DNA from: Branchipolynoe longqiensis
Lineage: Eukaryota; Annelida; Polychaeta; Phyllodocida; Polynoidae
NCBI GenBank assembly: GCA_030323885.1
Contig: CM059191.1
Location: 102,906,292 to 102,970,291, forward strand
Direction: 5' to 3'
DNA: 64,000 bases
In this document: positions 23,959 through 34,333 of the stretch, one piece after another
Numbering within the stretch: the first letter of the stretch is position 1
Layout of the letters: each line of letters begins with the position of its first letter
Notes under the pieces: model-generated
What the model was told of the DNA's origin: nothing
What the model saw: only the letters and a program-made list of their open reading frames with translations
Databases searched by the model: none
Made by a program: the position numbers and the translations under genes

Positions 23959-24554
23959 ATGGTGCAGTCACACTACGACGCTTCTCTCGGCGACCCGTCA
24001 GCGTTGAAAATAAAATCTTGCGCGTCGAGAAACGTCCAACTTTTCGGCGGTTCGGGGAAAAAGTTTGGCGTCAGTGCGGCGCGTTATTCGCGCGCGGCCA
24101 ACGGGTGTCGACGCGTGAGGAAAAAAAAGAAAAAAAGTTTGGCATGACGTCTTCATCTAACCTTAAATGTTGCTAGGGCGTAAAACAAAAACACCCCAGT
24201 TTGCCGCAACGTGTGAGCAACGACCCTCCCGTGCGCGCGCTGTCTTCCTAGCGTTCCCATAACGTTATTCTGGTGCGTCCAACGCATCGCGATGCGCGCC
24301 TAACGTCCTTACCCATATATTTGCGTGCGCTGGCGGTCGTTAGTTTTTTTTTTTGACATGCTTAACACCTTGGGCGACCGGCAACGCGCGCCGACGTTGT
24401 CCACCGACCATCAACGTCAAAGATAGTGTACCAAAATGTACCGATGCCCCCATAACGTGCCCCCAGCGCATCCCGACGTTTCACTTATTATCACCCAAAA
24501 ACACCACACGTCGCCGTGTCGCCGGCGAGAAGCGTCGTAGTGTGACAGCCCCAT
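23959..24554. mobile_element. MITE with GTCG/CGAC words, copy 1
   Basis: The left end gtcacactacgacgcttctc is the inverse of the right end gagaagcgtcgtagtgtgac. The body matches the copy at 61385-61975 in opposite orientation. Near 24150-24190 it contains a fragment of a SINE-A tail (ccttaaatgttgctagggcg, then taaaac). Confidence 0.8.
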
Positions 24555-25146
24555 AACTAAGCACCCTACCCGAGGTCCGGTTGATCCGATCGGACTGTCC
24601 TGGTTCAGCTTTTTATTCTCTGACTGTCCTGACTCTTCACTTGACCCGCTGGACATGTTGTCCTGAAATGTTCAGCAAGCTATTCGATGATCTTAATCTG
24701 CTGTTTTTATAGCGCATTGCATAGCAGCTTTTTATCTTTCGATTCTAAGTCAGTGCGAATTTCACGGATTTCATGGAAAATAATCTAGGCTATCTCAATA
24801 CCAGATAAACTTGACTAAGTACTTGTTGATATACATGAGGTAATTGTCTTGAAATGATCTCCCATTTTGATATGACCTTAAATGTTGTCAGGACGCACAA
24901 TCCCAAGAAACAAACTATTCTTATATGTTGTGCATGTACATTGTAAAATAATTTTGTGTTTTTGGTCTGGCTGCTCCAACGTAGGGTTGTAAGGATATTG
25001 TTTATGTATATGGAATGATAATACTATAAGTGACATTGTTTTATAACTGCTGGCTACAATATAGACAACTTGCATTCATAATGAGTGTCTAAGGTTTGTA
25101 TACGATCCTAACCAGAGTCGTGCATTTGTATTGAGCATAAACAAGT
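24555..25146. other. Intronic, unassigned
   Basis: No gene or repeat family was recognised. Confidence 0.4.
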
Positions 25147-25640
25147 GGACTTGACCTTTACTAACAAGTCTGCTTGCAGTAGTGTATCACTTCGCATTAT
25201 GGGTATCTATAATAAGCCATCATATACTACTATAACTTGACCTTTACTAACAAGTCCGCATGCAGTAGTGTATAACGTCGCACTATAGGCATCTATAACA
25301 CACCATCTTATACTACTATAACTTGACAATTACTAACAAGTCCATGTGCAGTAGTATATAACGTCACACTATAGGCATCTATAATACACCATCATATACT
25401 ACTATAACTTGACCTTTACTAACAAGTCCGTGTGCAATTATGTATCACTTCACATTATAGGTATCTATAACACACCATCATATACTACTATAACTTGACC
25501 ATTACTAACGGGTCCGCATGCAGTAGTGTATCACTTTGCACTATAGGCATCTATAATACACCATCATATTCTACTATAACTTGACCTTTACTAACAAGTC
25601 CATGTGCAGTAGTGTATCATGTCGCAGTATAGGCATATAT
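25147..25640. repeat. 86-bp tandem array, about 6 units
   Basis: The phrase ttgacctttactaacaagtc recurs at 25151, 25237, 25323, 25409, 25495 and 25581, a strict 86-bp period, with the companion phrases gcagtagtgtat and ctataggcatctataa. Confidence 0.9.
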
Positions 25641-26335
25641 TACTATGATGGTCTGTCCTGGTTTCTAAGTCAAGCAGCCGCATACACAGGTAGGCATGGA
25701 TATGATGATTGCATCAGGGAACTTAGATGGTCTAATTGTTATGATCCTAGTCCCGGAAGTTTGAATATTAACCAAAGTATGCGGCTGAGCCGTTAAGTAC
25801 GTAGGTGGCGCTACAGTCGCTCGCGGAGAATGGCCAGCGGTTGGAAAATAATCGAATATCATAATGAATATGTGAGTTATCCAAGCGACATGCGGTGTTA
25901 ATCATAACAACCAATATTCTGTTATTTTATATCTGCATAATGCGTTATACTCGATATATATGTGATACATTATTAATTATGCGAGTATAAATAACACATG
26001 CTGTTATTAATTATATATATATTTATATCTATCAACATAATTATATATATAAATATAAGTGCACTAGAGGAACATGTCCATGCATTCTTTATAATACATG
26101 AATTACACTTATAATATCCGCTAATATCTAACTACTAAAGCCTGGCTTACTTCAATATATGCAGCCTCTTTCTATCTGGCCAATTCAATTAGTCAGGAAT
26201 CCTTTAACGCCATAGATTAAGTCTATTCACAATATCAGCAAGGTGGGGACAATAACTATAACAACTTCCTGCTAACTTGGCATAAATAACTAGAAGCCCA
26301 GTGCCCTAGTCCACTGTGAGAGATGGCTGGTAGTT
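25641..26335. other. Intronic, AT-rich, unassigned
   Basis: Strongly AT-rich around 25920-26060. No gene was seen. Confidence 0.4.
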
Positions 26336-27398
26336 CCAATCTTTGAACCCACAATAAGAAGCAATCCTCTGTGAGCATCACATAGACACCCAGCCCCCAT
26401 CTAGGAATTAGCCCAGCACCTTCTGAGGTAGCGCGCATTGGAAGATCATGTAAATGATCATGATTCAATGACAAAGATGATTTTTTTGTTGGTGACAAGT
26501 TTTTTTATTCTGCCCATAATGTATAAGCTCCCGTGAGGGTGCTTGTTTTCAACGCTGGACAGCTGTGATACGGGATTGGTCTGGTCCCGTACTCAGGAGT
26601 CTTTACCTGATCTTTCTCAGGCCAACCTTTTCGGTTTTGGGTGTTAGTAGTTTCTATATTAGTTTTTCTTTTAATTTTCAAGTTTTTTCCTAACCTGTAT
26701 ATGATAACTTACCCTACTATGTACATCTACGCAGATGACATATAGGCCTGTGGGACAGGATCCCATCCCATTGTGGTTTGTTACAGCATCCTTTCACCCA
26801 TGCCCTGTCCTTAGATAGTACACCAGTGTACCAGAACACCCCTGGACCCTTCAGGACAGCGACTAGGTGGGATGGCTGTGGTGTATGGTTCCAACACCCT
26901 AATAACAAGCCCTGCTATCTGATCACGCAGATACCCAAGGCCCTCTAGGAGTTAACATAGTGTTTTCTGAGGTGATACTTATTGTAAGATTGTGTAGATT
27001 ATGTTCACTGACAAATACGAGTGGTGCTTCATATCTTTAAACGTCAAACAAGAATCCCTACCCAGCGATCATCACGCAGATCCCTAATGCCATTTAGGAG
27101 TCAGCCTAGCGCTTTCTGAGGTAGCTTCTATTGTAAGATTGTGTAAATGGTGACGGTTCAGTGACAAAGACGATTGGTGCTTCAAATCTTTAAACCCCAA
27201 ATAAGAAGCCCTGCTCTGTGACCACAGACAGACACCCAATGCCATCTAGGCATTAAAACAACACCTTCTGAAGTTGGAGTATTGTGAGATGATGCAAATG
27301 TTGATGTTGACAAATAAGAAGCCCTGTGATGTGATCACGCTTTAGCTTAGCGCTTTCTGAGGTTGTGCGTATTATGAGATGACATAAACAATGACATA
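26336..27398. repeat. About 150-bp tandem array abutting the exon 27400-27561 donor
   Basis: Units are marked by ttctgaggt at 26965, 27114, 27266 and 27355 (spacing 149, 152 and 89), with an isolated diverged unit at 26338-26485. Each contains a version of tctaggagttagcctagcgc and gtgacaaagacgattggtgc. The last, shortened unit runs up to the splice donor of the channel exon. 26500-26900 between the isolated unit and the array is unassigned. Confidence 0.7.
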
Positions 27399-27399
27399 C

Positions 27400-27561
27400 C
27401 GCCCCTCCGTCTTCCACATCTTCGGGGTTCGTCTTCTTGTAGGGGGCGCTGCTGGGATTCTTGCGCGCCATGACGTTGACAAAGGCGTACTCGATGAGCG
27501 AGGCAAACACGAACAGCATGCACATCGACATCCAAACGTCGATCGCCTTAGGGTAGGAGAC
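27400..27561 (-). CDS. Channel gene exon encoding M3
   Basis: The exon runs from an acceptor (cctttgtgttcgcag) to a GTATGT donor and is 162 bp, exactly 54 codons, phase 0 at both ends. It encodes VSYPKAIDVWMSMCMLFVF (the M2-M3 linker and start of M3), then SLIEYAFVNVMARK, then a polar loop rich in Asn, Pro, Asp and Glu. KAID followed by W is a hallmark of glycine and glutamate-gated chloride channel subunits. The short tail after M3 starts the cytoplasmic loop, which continues in the last exon. Confidence 0.95.
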
Positions 27562-28398
27562 CTGCGAACACAAAGGTGAGCAGACATCAAAGATGGCGGA
27601 TGGCAGCGGCTTGAAGACTAAGTTGTTCTGCGGGATTCCGGAAAGTGACCTCAAACCCCACATCATCACCACAGATGGAGGACCTATGATGCTCCATTTG
27701 CTGGTCAGACAGCTGAGGGCCTCCTAGTGAACAGCTAGTCAGTGTCACCCAAGTAGACAATATGCACAATTTACAAGGAGCCTGAATTTTGCCTTCCCAC
27801 CAACCTATTTTCCTGAGTTTTATTTGAGAAGGGCTTAAGGTTGCCGACTCTGACATTTAACATTTTGACATTTGACATTTGACATTGTAATTCACAATTT
27901 CCATACATAATATATACAAATAAATCAACCTGTTGACAATAATAGAAATTGCCCGATCTTTTAGAATTTATTTCTGCCTTGGTTTGGTATATATATATAT
28001 ATATTAGGTTGAGTGTTATAATCTACATTATTTTACCTTAAATTAACTTTGAATAAAGGGCCGTTAACATTACAGATATCTGAAGTGAAAACATGCTAAA
28101 TTAATTATTTGGTGTGAATGTTAAGATTCAGACACTATGGTGTAAAGACTCCATCCCAGAATGCATATTGTTTATTGATATATCTATGTTATGTTGATGT
28201 GGTTGGGTTCTTCTTAGTACTTGACTCAGAAGTGTGACAAAGGAAGTGTTCTATTTCTTAGAAGGAACCTCTTGAAGGACTTCTGATGCTACCTAGGCTG
28301 AGAGGGACTGGCGGGAGTGGGCGAGTAGATTGGGAAAGAATGGTGGGGTATATCTGACCCGACACCACAAAATGAGTGGGGTTGCACACCTACGCTGG
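27562..28398. other. Intronic, includes a MITE fragment
   Basis: A short (acatttg)n-like run lies at 27858-27890. 27985-28140 matches the interior of the TAGTCCGATG MITE family (attaggttgagtgttat, gatatctgaagtgaaaac, atgctaaattaa) without clear termini. The rest is unassigned. Confidence 0.5.
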
Positions 28399-28622
28399 CG
28401 TTCTCTGTGGCGGAGTGGTTAGAGTGTCTCACTTTTTTCTAGGTCAGACTCCTAATCTGAGGGTCGGTGGTTCGATTCCCTGTGCCCCCAGCTCTGCCAA
28501 TTTGGATTTCCACCGCTGTGTATAACTTACAGCGTCATCAAAGGCCGGTTGCTCTCATACCATGTCTATGTGGTGTGGGAGGTTAAAAATCCCTTGGGTC
28601 GGTAAAAGTGTAGGCTCGGGCT
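28399..28622 (+). repeat. SINE-B with intact A and B boxes
   Basis: The head reads gtggcggagtggttagagtg and ggtggttcgattccctgtg, close to Pol III A- and B-box consensus and Ser/Leu-tRNA-like. The body ends at taaaagtgtaggctcggg. It lies inverted to the SINE-B copy at 28828-29116. Confidence 0.75.
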
Positions 28623-28827
28623 TATCACATACAACTTGCCTTTCCTGAGAATAGTTTCATATCCACTTGGTCAAACTACGTTTATAGCAACAACAAGTAC
28701 TTTTATTACACAATTTGTAATGTGCATTCAATTTGATCACACCTATACCTTAATTTAAAATTCAATTTACTACGATATGTAATTCTCCTGCACAATATAA
28801 AGTTCGGCCAATTCTTGTTTGAAGAAG

Positions 28828-29116
28828 ATTTATACTACATATCATGGATAAGACTGAGGAGACTTGTTTTCACTGTTAGACAGTTTGTCGATAGAAAGCC
28901 TGAGCCTACACTTTTACCGACCCAAGGGACTTTTAACCTCCCACACCACATAGACATGGTATGAGAGCAACCGGCCTTTGATGACGCTGTAAGTTATACA
29001 CAGTGGTGGAAATCCAAAGTGGCAGAGGTGGGGGCACAGGGAATCAAACCACCGACCTTCAGATTAGGAGTCGGACCTAGAAAAAAGTCAGACACTCTAA
29101 CCACTCTGCCACAGAG
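28828..29116 (-). repeat. SINE-B
   Basis: Carries a longer 3' tail than the neighbouring plus-strand copy, including gacagtttgtcgatagaaag and aagatttatactac. Together they make an inverted pair about 200 bp apart inside the intron. Confidence 0.75.
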
Positions 29117-29365
29117 AAAACTACATTCTTGTAATAGTTTGATCAATTTTCATCCTATAAGAATACCTTTGGTATCATTTTGAAGCTTGCACGCTGTTCT
29201 CTCTGAATGTCCTTAGTTACTTAGTTTCCTTGCTTGGGGCAATGTCACTCATTTTGAGGTGTTGGGTCACATATTGTTTAGGGATGAAACCCCACGTTTT
29301 CTCACATCCTGTATATCTTGATGCGCGAAAAGGAAGAAGCAAGGCGGGGGTGGGAAAAAGAGGCG

Positions 29366-29371
29366 TTTATT
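29366..29371 (-). terminator. Polyadenylation signal AATAAA of the gag-only element
   Basis: AATAAA on the minus strand, about 45 bp before the element's 3' end and conserved in position in both B blocks of the 55-kb copy. Confidence 0.5.
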
Positions 29372-30030
29372 GATGGCGCCTCTGGCAACAGAGGGGTTAA
29401 ACAAGGGTACAAGCAACAGTGGAAAACAAGGAAGTAATGACAGAGGCAAGTAAGGTTCCTGAGGAGCAGAAACAGGATAGATACAGCAGGGGCTCATAAG
29501 GAGCAATGTCCGAGGTAAAAGAGTTCTGGTGAGGGGGGGGGGCCGAGGAGCCCTCCACCAAAATGGAGGAGAGGGCTCGAGGCGCGCCCGAGGCGGGGGC
29601 GCCCGAGGCGGGGGCCCGGAGTTGCAGGTCTGGGTGAGAAGAGGGTCCGGGGCCTACGTGGACGGGGAGCGGGCGGCCAAAAAGGGGAGGCCCGCTCCTG
29701 AGGCCTGAGGGGAGGAGGTCCGGCGAGGGTCGAGCAGGGGGGCAGCGAACTCCTCGGGGCTGGGCGGGGTGGGAGTCGGGGTCGGGTCGGGCGGGTTGAT
29801 GAAGGCGGTGTCGTGAGGGTCGGCGGCTGCGCTGTCTGGGGAGGGTCCCTCGTGGGGCTGGGCTGTGTCTGAGGTGTGAGGTGCGAGGTGATGATCCCCG
29901 GCTCGGTCTGGGCGGCGTTTCGATCGGTGGTCGCTGAGGGGTTGTCGGTGGAGGTCACGGGGCTGTCGGCAGTGGTGTGGGTGAGGCGCCGGGGAGGGCC
30001 CCCCGGGCCGGCCGGGGGGGGGCCGGCGGA

Positions 30031-31170
30031 TCAAAAATCCGCCGAGGCGGCCGGGGTCTGGCGCTCACGGGCTTGCTTGGTGAGGCATCCGGCCTCGCTG
30101 TGCATGGTTAGTATGCGCCGTACGTTGGCGCAATAGGCGCACACGTGCCGGTGCCTCTCTCCCCCCTCGCCGTGGGCCTCCCCGATGGGGGCCCGATCGC
30201 ACGAGGCGGGCTCGCGGTTCCAGGCGGGGCAGGGGGCCCCGTGAGTGTGCCTATCGTAGGCGGTGCGGGTGTCGACTTGGGGCCGGGGCAGGTGTGCGCC
30301 TCGGGCCCAATCCTCGCCTCGGGGAGCTGGTGTTGCCGGGGCGGCGGGCGTGGTGAGGGAGTCCATCCTCAGGGTGTTGAGGGCCACCGGGTCATGCCAT
30401 CCGTGGGGAAGTCTCCCGTCCGCTATCCAAGTGAAGATGGCCTCGGAATAGCGGCGGACGGTAGGCCACGGATGCACCAGGATGTCCCTCATCACGGTGA
30501 GGTGGTGGTGGTGTAGGCCCTGGACGGAGTGCGCGGGGAAGGCTGGATGGCTGGCGAGGGTGAGGAGGGCGAGGTTGTATTCGTCCCTGGTTGCCTCCCC
30601 CCTCCTCACCGGCTTCCGTTCGGGACCCCTCTCCACGAGGTCCGAGGGGAAAATGTAGCCCGAGGGAATGCCTTGGCGCCTGGCGGTGCGGTGCGCCTCG
30701 GCGGAAGCGAGGATGTCGCGGACGGCGTCGGCCGCGGATGCTGGGGTGTGCTCCTCGGCGACGTCCTGGAGGTAGGCGGGGGGCGGAGCGGGCCCGCCTC
30801 GGGCGGCGAGGCGGTCGTACTGTTGGTAGTGGGGGTGGGCTGCCCCGGGCAGAGTCGCTTGAGGTGGCGGCGGGGGCCGGGCCCCGGCGGCGGCCCGCGC
30901 CCGAGGAGCTGGGGCGGGCGGCGTGGTGTACGCCGCCTGCAGTTGCTCCGGTGCTCCTCGGGCTCCCCCCGACTCGAGGGCGTCCATGCGCGTAGTGAGG
31001 TGCTGCAGGGCCTCGAGTATCAGGGCTGTCTCGGCGCCCGAGGTCGCCGAGGGGAAAGCCGGGGCCGGAGGTGTTGAGGTGTCTCCGGGCGAGCCCGAGG
31101 AGGGTCCCGGCATGGCCAGGGCGGTCGCCCGGGAGCTCTTGCGGCCTCTTCCCTTTCCGTGTCCGGGCAT
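30031..31170 (-). CDS. Gag-like ORF of the GC-rich element (379 aa)
   Basis: An ATG at 31170 opens a 379-residue frame. It has a basic start (MPGHGKGRGRK), a helix-prone LILEALQHLTTRMDALES segment near residue 50, and a Pro/Ala-rich linker. A conserved core (about 140-285) contains ASAADAVRDI, IFPSDLVERGPERKP, HPWPTVRRYSE and WIADGRLP. A Cys/His cluster near the end reads CPAWN, HVCAYC, then MHSEAGC. This arrangement resembles Gag-like proteins of DIRS/Ngaro retrotransposons, a resemblance judged by eye. The related 55787-56878 ORF is about three-quarters identical in the core. Probable role: RNA-binding particle protein. Confidence 0.75.
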   Translation of the reverse strand: MPGHGKGRGRKSSRATALAMPGPSSGSPGDTSTPPAPAFPSATSGAETALILEALQHLTTRMDALESGGARGAPEQLQAAYTTPPAPAPRARAAAGARPPPPPQATLPGAAHPHYQQYDRLAARGGPAPPPAYLQDVAEEHTPASAADAVRDILASAEAHRTARRQGIPSGYIFPSDLVERGPERKPVRRGEATRDEYNLALLTLASHPAFPAHSVQGLHHHHLTVMRDILVHPWPTVRRYSEAIFTWIADGRLPHGWHDPVALNTLRMDSLTTPAAPATPAPRGEDWARGAHLPRPQVDTRTAYDRHTHGAPCPAWNREPASCDRAPIGEAHGEGGERHRHVCAYCANVRRILTMHSEAGCLTKQARERQTPAASADF

Positions 31171-31296
31171 GGTGTAGGAGCCTGAGGCGGGGCAGCGGTC
31201 CGAGGTGAAGCAGCGGTGATGAAGAGCCAGACAGGAAAAAGGCAGAGCGTGGAGGACGGCTGGAAGGCGAATGACTGAGGGAGGCCGGCGGGCGGC

Positions 31297-31307
31297 CTTA
31301 TAAGGGA
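31297..31307 (-). promoter_or_regulatory. TATA box of the gag-only element
   Basis: The palindromic CCTTATAAGGG context gives TATAAG on the sense strand about 130 bp before the ORF. The same box with the same flanks (gccggcctccctcag downstream) occurs at 55668 and 58076. Confidence 0.55.
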
Positions 31308-31479
31308 GGGCAGGAGGGCGGATGACAGGTGAGGTGCGAAAGCAAGGCGGGGGGAGGGGGGAGGAAGAAAGCTGAGAGGCGGACGTCGCGCGAGGTGAGA
31401 ATGCTGCGCGACGACCGGGGAGGGGGGGGGAGGGTCTCTTCCTCTCCTCGCATCAAGCGCAATGCTTCGCATTACGACC

Positions 31480-31845
31480 AATGACTTGGTATATATAGAT
31501 AGGAAAGAAGAAGAATTCATATAGGAAATACTCTGTGAACAATATAGTTATAGAAATATGGAATAAAACAGTTTCCAAGAAAATTATAGCTATTTTTTAG
31601 ATTAAATGCTTCACGCTGGTTGCTTGAGTTGTTATTACAGTTGCATATATTAGAATTATACCTAATATACCTATCTACAAATTGTGGCAGAAAATCAAAA
31701 CAATCAGAGTATGCAACTTCAACCTAAGGAAACTCTAAGAAGTTGAGATTGACGAATTGCTGCAATAATATACATGAACGAAGGAAAGAGGGAAAGTTGT
31801 GATTGATGACTTCCTCAAATGAATACACCAAGTTATTAAAAAGAG
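31480..31845. other. Intronic, unassigned
   Basis: AT-rich sequence. Nothing was recognised. Confidence 0.4.
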
Positions 31846-31847
31846 AA

Positions 31848-32523
31848 CACCATCGGTTCGAGCTTCTGTACATTTCCTGAGATAAACACAATAACTAGAG
31901 TTTGAAATAACCTTTATTTGAATATATTTGAAGTGAAGATATGTCGGGAGCATGTCAACATTGTGACAGAGTAGGCTTTCGCAGTAACGGGCTCTATCTA
32001 CTTATCTTGGCACACATCAGACGGATGGCTGAATGAGTGGAGCGTCAGTCTCCCGTTTTGGAAGATCGTGGGATTCGAACCTATGGGTTTAAACCCTTGC
32101 CGAGTGAAACCAATGACTTAAAATGTGATACTTGTCGCTTTCTAGCAAGGCACTCGGCATTATTAGGATATGGCAAGGTCTGCTTGGCTCAGTGTCAGGA
32201 TAATGTGACAGAGTGGGATATTGGGTCAGTGTCCTGACAGCCTGGTTTCCCAGTGGGGCAGCACTATAAAGTCACCATGAGTGTGCACTGTCACAAGTCA
32301 GTACCCACTTTGATATGATGTTAGATTTTGCTAGGACATAAAACAACAACAAACAACAATAACAATATCACGTAGCACCACGTTCTCTGCGGAAAGCGAT
32401 TACTTAATGCATACACCAGTATCTAAGTTGGTTATCTACGATCAAATCTTGGTTAGTCTTTTTAGGATTGAATCTAGGTCAGTATTTTGCTTGATGTTTT
32501 CATCGGACTATGCAACTTTAGCT
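31848..32523. mobile_element. MITE, TAGTCCGATG family, interrupted by SINE-A
   Basis: The left part (accatcggttcgagcttctg, cctgagataaacacaa) and the right end (ttttcatcggactatgcaac) belong to this MITE family. A SINE-A lies inside. The right end stops about 50 bp from the splice donor at 32574. Confidence 0.65.
32020..32352 (+). repeat. SINE-A
   Basis: The head ggctgaatgagtggagcgtc, the B-box region gggattcgaac, the body (cggcattattaggatatgg, ggggcagcactataaagtc) and the tail (ttgctaggacataaaacaac) are all present. Confidence 0.75.
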
Positions 32524-32574
32524 CGACCATTCTACCAGGACCTAAAATCCCAAATCGCCAAAGTACCCACTGAC

Positions 32575-32789
32575 CTTCGGGATGGACTGCCGTGACCCGG
32601 TGAGCTGGGTTGCCATAGTGAGCACGGTGGTGACCCCTAGCGAGATGCGCGCGGGGACGGCGTCCATGTTGATCCAGAAGGACACCCAGGAGAGGATGAC
32701 GATGAGGATGGAAGGAATGTAGGTCTGCAGCAGGTAGAAGCCGAACTGACGCCGCAACTGGAAACGCGCCTTCAGACAGGGGAAGTCGC
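32575..32789 (-). CDS. Channel gene exon encoding M1 and M2
   Basis: A 215-bp exon between acceptor (tttgctccgcag) and donor (AAG|GTCAGT). It encodes the second cysteine of loop C (GDFPC), a pre-M1 [11 protein letters not shown]1 ([19 protein letters not shown]) and M2 starting [14 protein letters not shown] and ending TGSRQSIPK. The PAR motif at the inner mouth is the signature of anion-selective Cys-loop channels, and GSR at 17'-19' is glycine-receptor-like. Ser at 2', Ala at 12' and Leu at 15' differ from vertebrate alpha-1 as I recall it. Phase 2 in (completing a Gly codon), phase 0 out. Confidence 0.97.
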
Positions 32790-33126
32790 CTGCGGAGCAA
32801 ATGGGATGGCGTCAGGAGGGCATGTCCAAATGAGTTGAGCATCCGCCTCTGAATTTGGTAGGCCGCACAATTCAAAATCCCACATTAGAACCCTTCCCAA
32901 GTCAAAGCGAATTCATACTCGTCGCTAGCTAGCCTGGGATTTGGCATTACATGTGCTAGGATTTGTCGAGAAGCGGTGGAATGAGGAAGACTAATTGACC
33001 GCAATTGAATTTTCTTAAGTATATATGTACAATCAAATCTAGATAATATTTTTGGTTTTGAATATTTGATGTTTTGTTCGCACTATGCAGCTTTAAGACG
33101 AGAAGACGCGTGTCGGCTGGCGGTAC
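32790..33126. other. 337-bp intron with a MITE end
   Basis: A TAGTCCGATG-family right end (tgttcgcactatgcagcttt) stops at about 33097, 30 bp from the donor of the upstream exon. The remainder is unassigned. Confidence 0.55.
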
Positions 33127-33258
33127 CTGTCTTGTACTGGTGGATGCAGTTGACCGTGTCGACGCCTTCCATGTCGAACTGCGGCAGCTCCACGTCATCC
33201 TCGACCTCGATGGCATTGTCCGTCCACACAAGCAGCATGTCCTTCGTCTCATGCCCAT
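33127..33258 (-). CDS. Channel gene exon, ligand-binding domain with loop C
   Basis: A 132-bp exon that starts after ctggttgcag and ends at a GTACCG donor. The first two bases complete a split Tyr codon with the T that ends exon 38796-38878. It then reads GHETKDMLLVWTD, IEVEDDVELPQFDMEG and VNCIHQYKTG. With the next exon it forms CIHQYKTGDFPC, a C-x10-C second disulphide loop found in glycine and glutamate-gated chloride channels, with the Tyr and Thr expected in binding loop C. Confidence 0.95.
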
Positions 33259-33732
33259 CTGCAACCAGACATCAGAGGTTGGTTATATATCATGTTGTAA
33301 AAATATACGGATTTTCGGTTAAGAATTATATATTGGCCTAGAGCATTATTATTCTTAGATGTCGGAGTGGGACTTATGTTATGTAAACTAAAAGTAACTA
33401 AAACTAATAGGGTTCCACTCCCATGGTACATGATGCTGAGTGAGGTAAACTATATGTTATACATTATGAGTGGAGTTGATGGAAATGTATATGATGCTGA
33501 ATGATGTAAACTATCTGTTATATAGGATGTTTGGAGTTAATGAAAAGAGCTCCTTTGCAAGAAACAGTACATGATGATTGAAATGTTCTCTATGTGTTCA
33601 TAAAGAATACAAAAGAGGAAAAGAATGATTTTACTATATACAATATCTGTAACTGTTGCAAGATCCTGTCCACCCAAGACCACTGACTGACCCACCTGCC
33701 TAATTTGCATATGTATAGATTACACCTATTTT
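33259..33732. other. Intronic, unassigned
   Basis: Nothing recognised except diverged local duplications of atgatgctgagtgaggtaaac near 33432 and 33490. Confidence 0.4.
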
Positions 33733-34333
33733 AGGCTTTGAGTTTACATTGTCATTACGAGGTTTCTTAATGACAATGTAAACTCAAAGCCTGTGAGGAA
33801 GAAATTAAAAGAAGGATAACAATAGCCCGAACAACATTCTCCAAAATGAATAGAGTGTTAACATCAAGTAAGATATTAATACAAACAAGGAAGCGTATTC
33901 TTCAGTGTTATGTGTGGTCTACTCTAATGTATGGGGCAGAGACATGGACAATCTCTAAGAAAATGTACAAACGTTTAGCAGCATTTGAGATGTGGACTTA
34001 TCGAAGGATGATGAAAATATCATGGACAAAGAAGATCACCAACAAAGAAGTTCTCAGAAAAATTAAAAATAAGAAAAGCTTGTTTGCCACTATACAGACA
34101 AAGAAACTTATTTATTTTGGCCACATCATTCGTCAGAGTTCAATATACCGTACATTGTTGGAAGGGAAGGTGAATGGCAGCAGAGGGAGAGGGAGACCAA
34201 GAACATCATGGTTTACAAATATTTCACAGTGGACAGGCTTGAATTATTCACAGTCTATCAGAACAGCACAACATCGGGACAAGTGGAGAACCATTGCATC
34301 CAACCCTCGACTAGAGGATGGAACTATTGATTG
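33733..34333 (+). mobile_element. Non-LTR retrotransposon 3' fragment with 5' hairpin
   Basis: The plus strand encodes a frame from about 33776 to 34333 (KLKACEEEIKRRITIARTTF, then MYGAETWTIS, FGHIIRQSS, GRGRPRTSW), the C-terminal part of a non-LTR ORF2. It ends in an attgattgattga tail. It is clearly homologous to 3329-3805. The first 25 bp of the copy (33768-33792) occur upstream as a perfect inverted repeat (33733-33757), separated by 10 nt. Confidence 0.85.

Larger units (their letters stand above)
29320..31479 (-). mobile_element. Gag-only GC-rich element, A-gag-B form
   Basis: In sense (minus) orientation the element opens with ggtcgtaatgcgaagcattg and gatgcgaggagaggaagag. It has a TATAAG box, one long ORF and a GC-rich 3' region with an AATAAA, and ends cttccttttcgcgcatc. 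This order matches the first part of the element at 55433-58527, but the extra A2-B2 block is missing. It lies in a channel-gene intron in the same transcriptional sense. GC content is far above the flanks. No RT, RNase H or recombinase frame is present. Confidence 0.8.

Noticed and set aside
28399..28480. Candidate Ser/Leu tRNA gene
   Set aside because: The A and B boxes are good, but the same head occurs in three other SINE-B copies with the same 3' body.
29876..31177. Several plus-strand frames opposite the 379-codon gag-like ORF
   Set aside because: GC-rich sequence gives long shadow frames on the complementary strand. Only the minus-strand frame keeps a clear protein pattern in the second copy.
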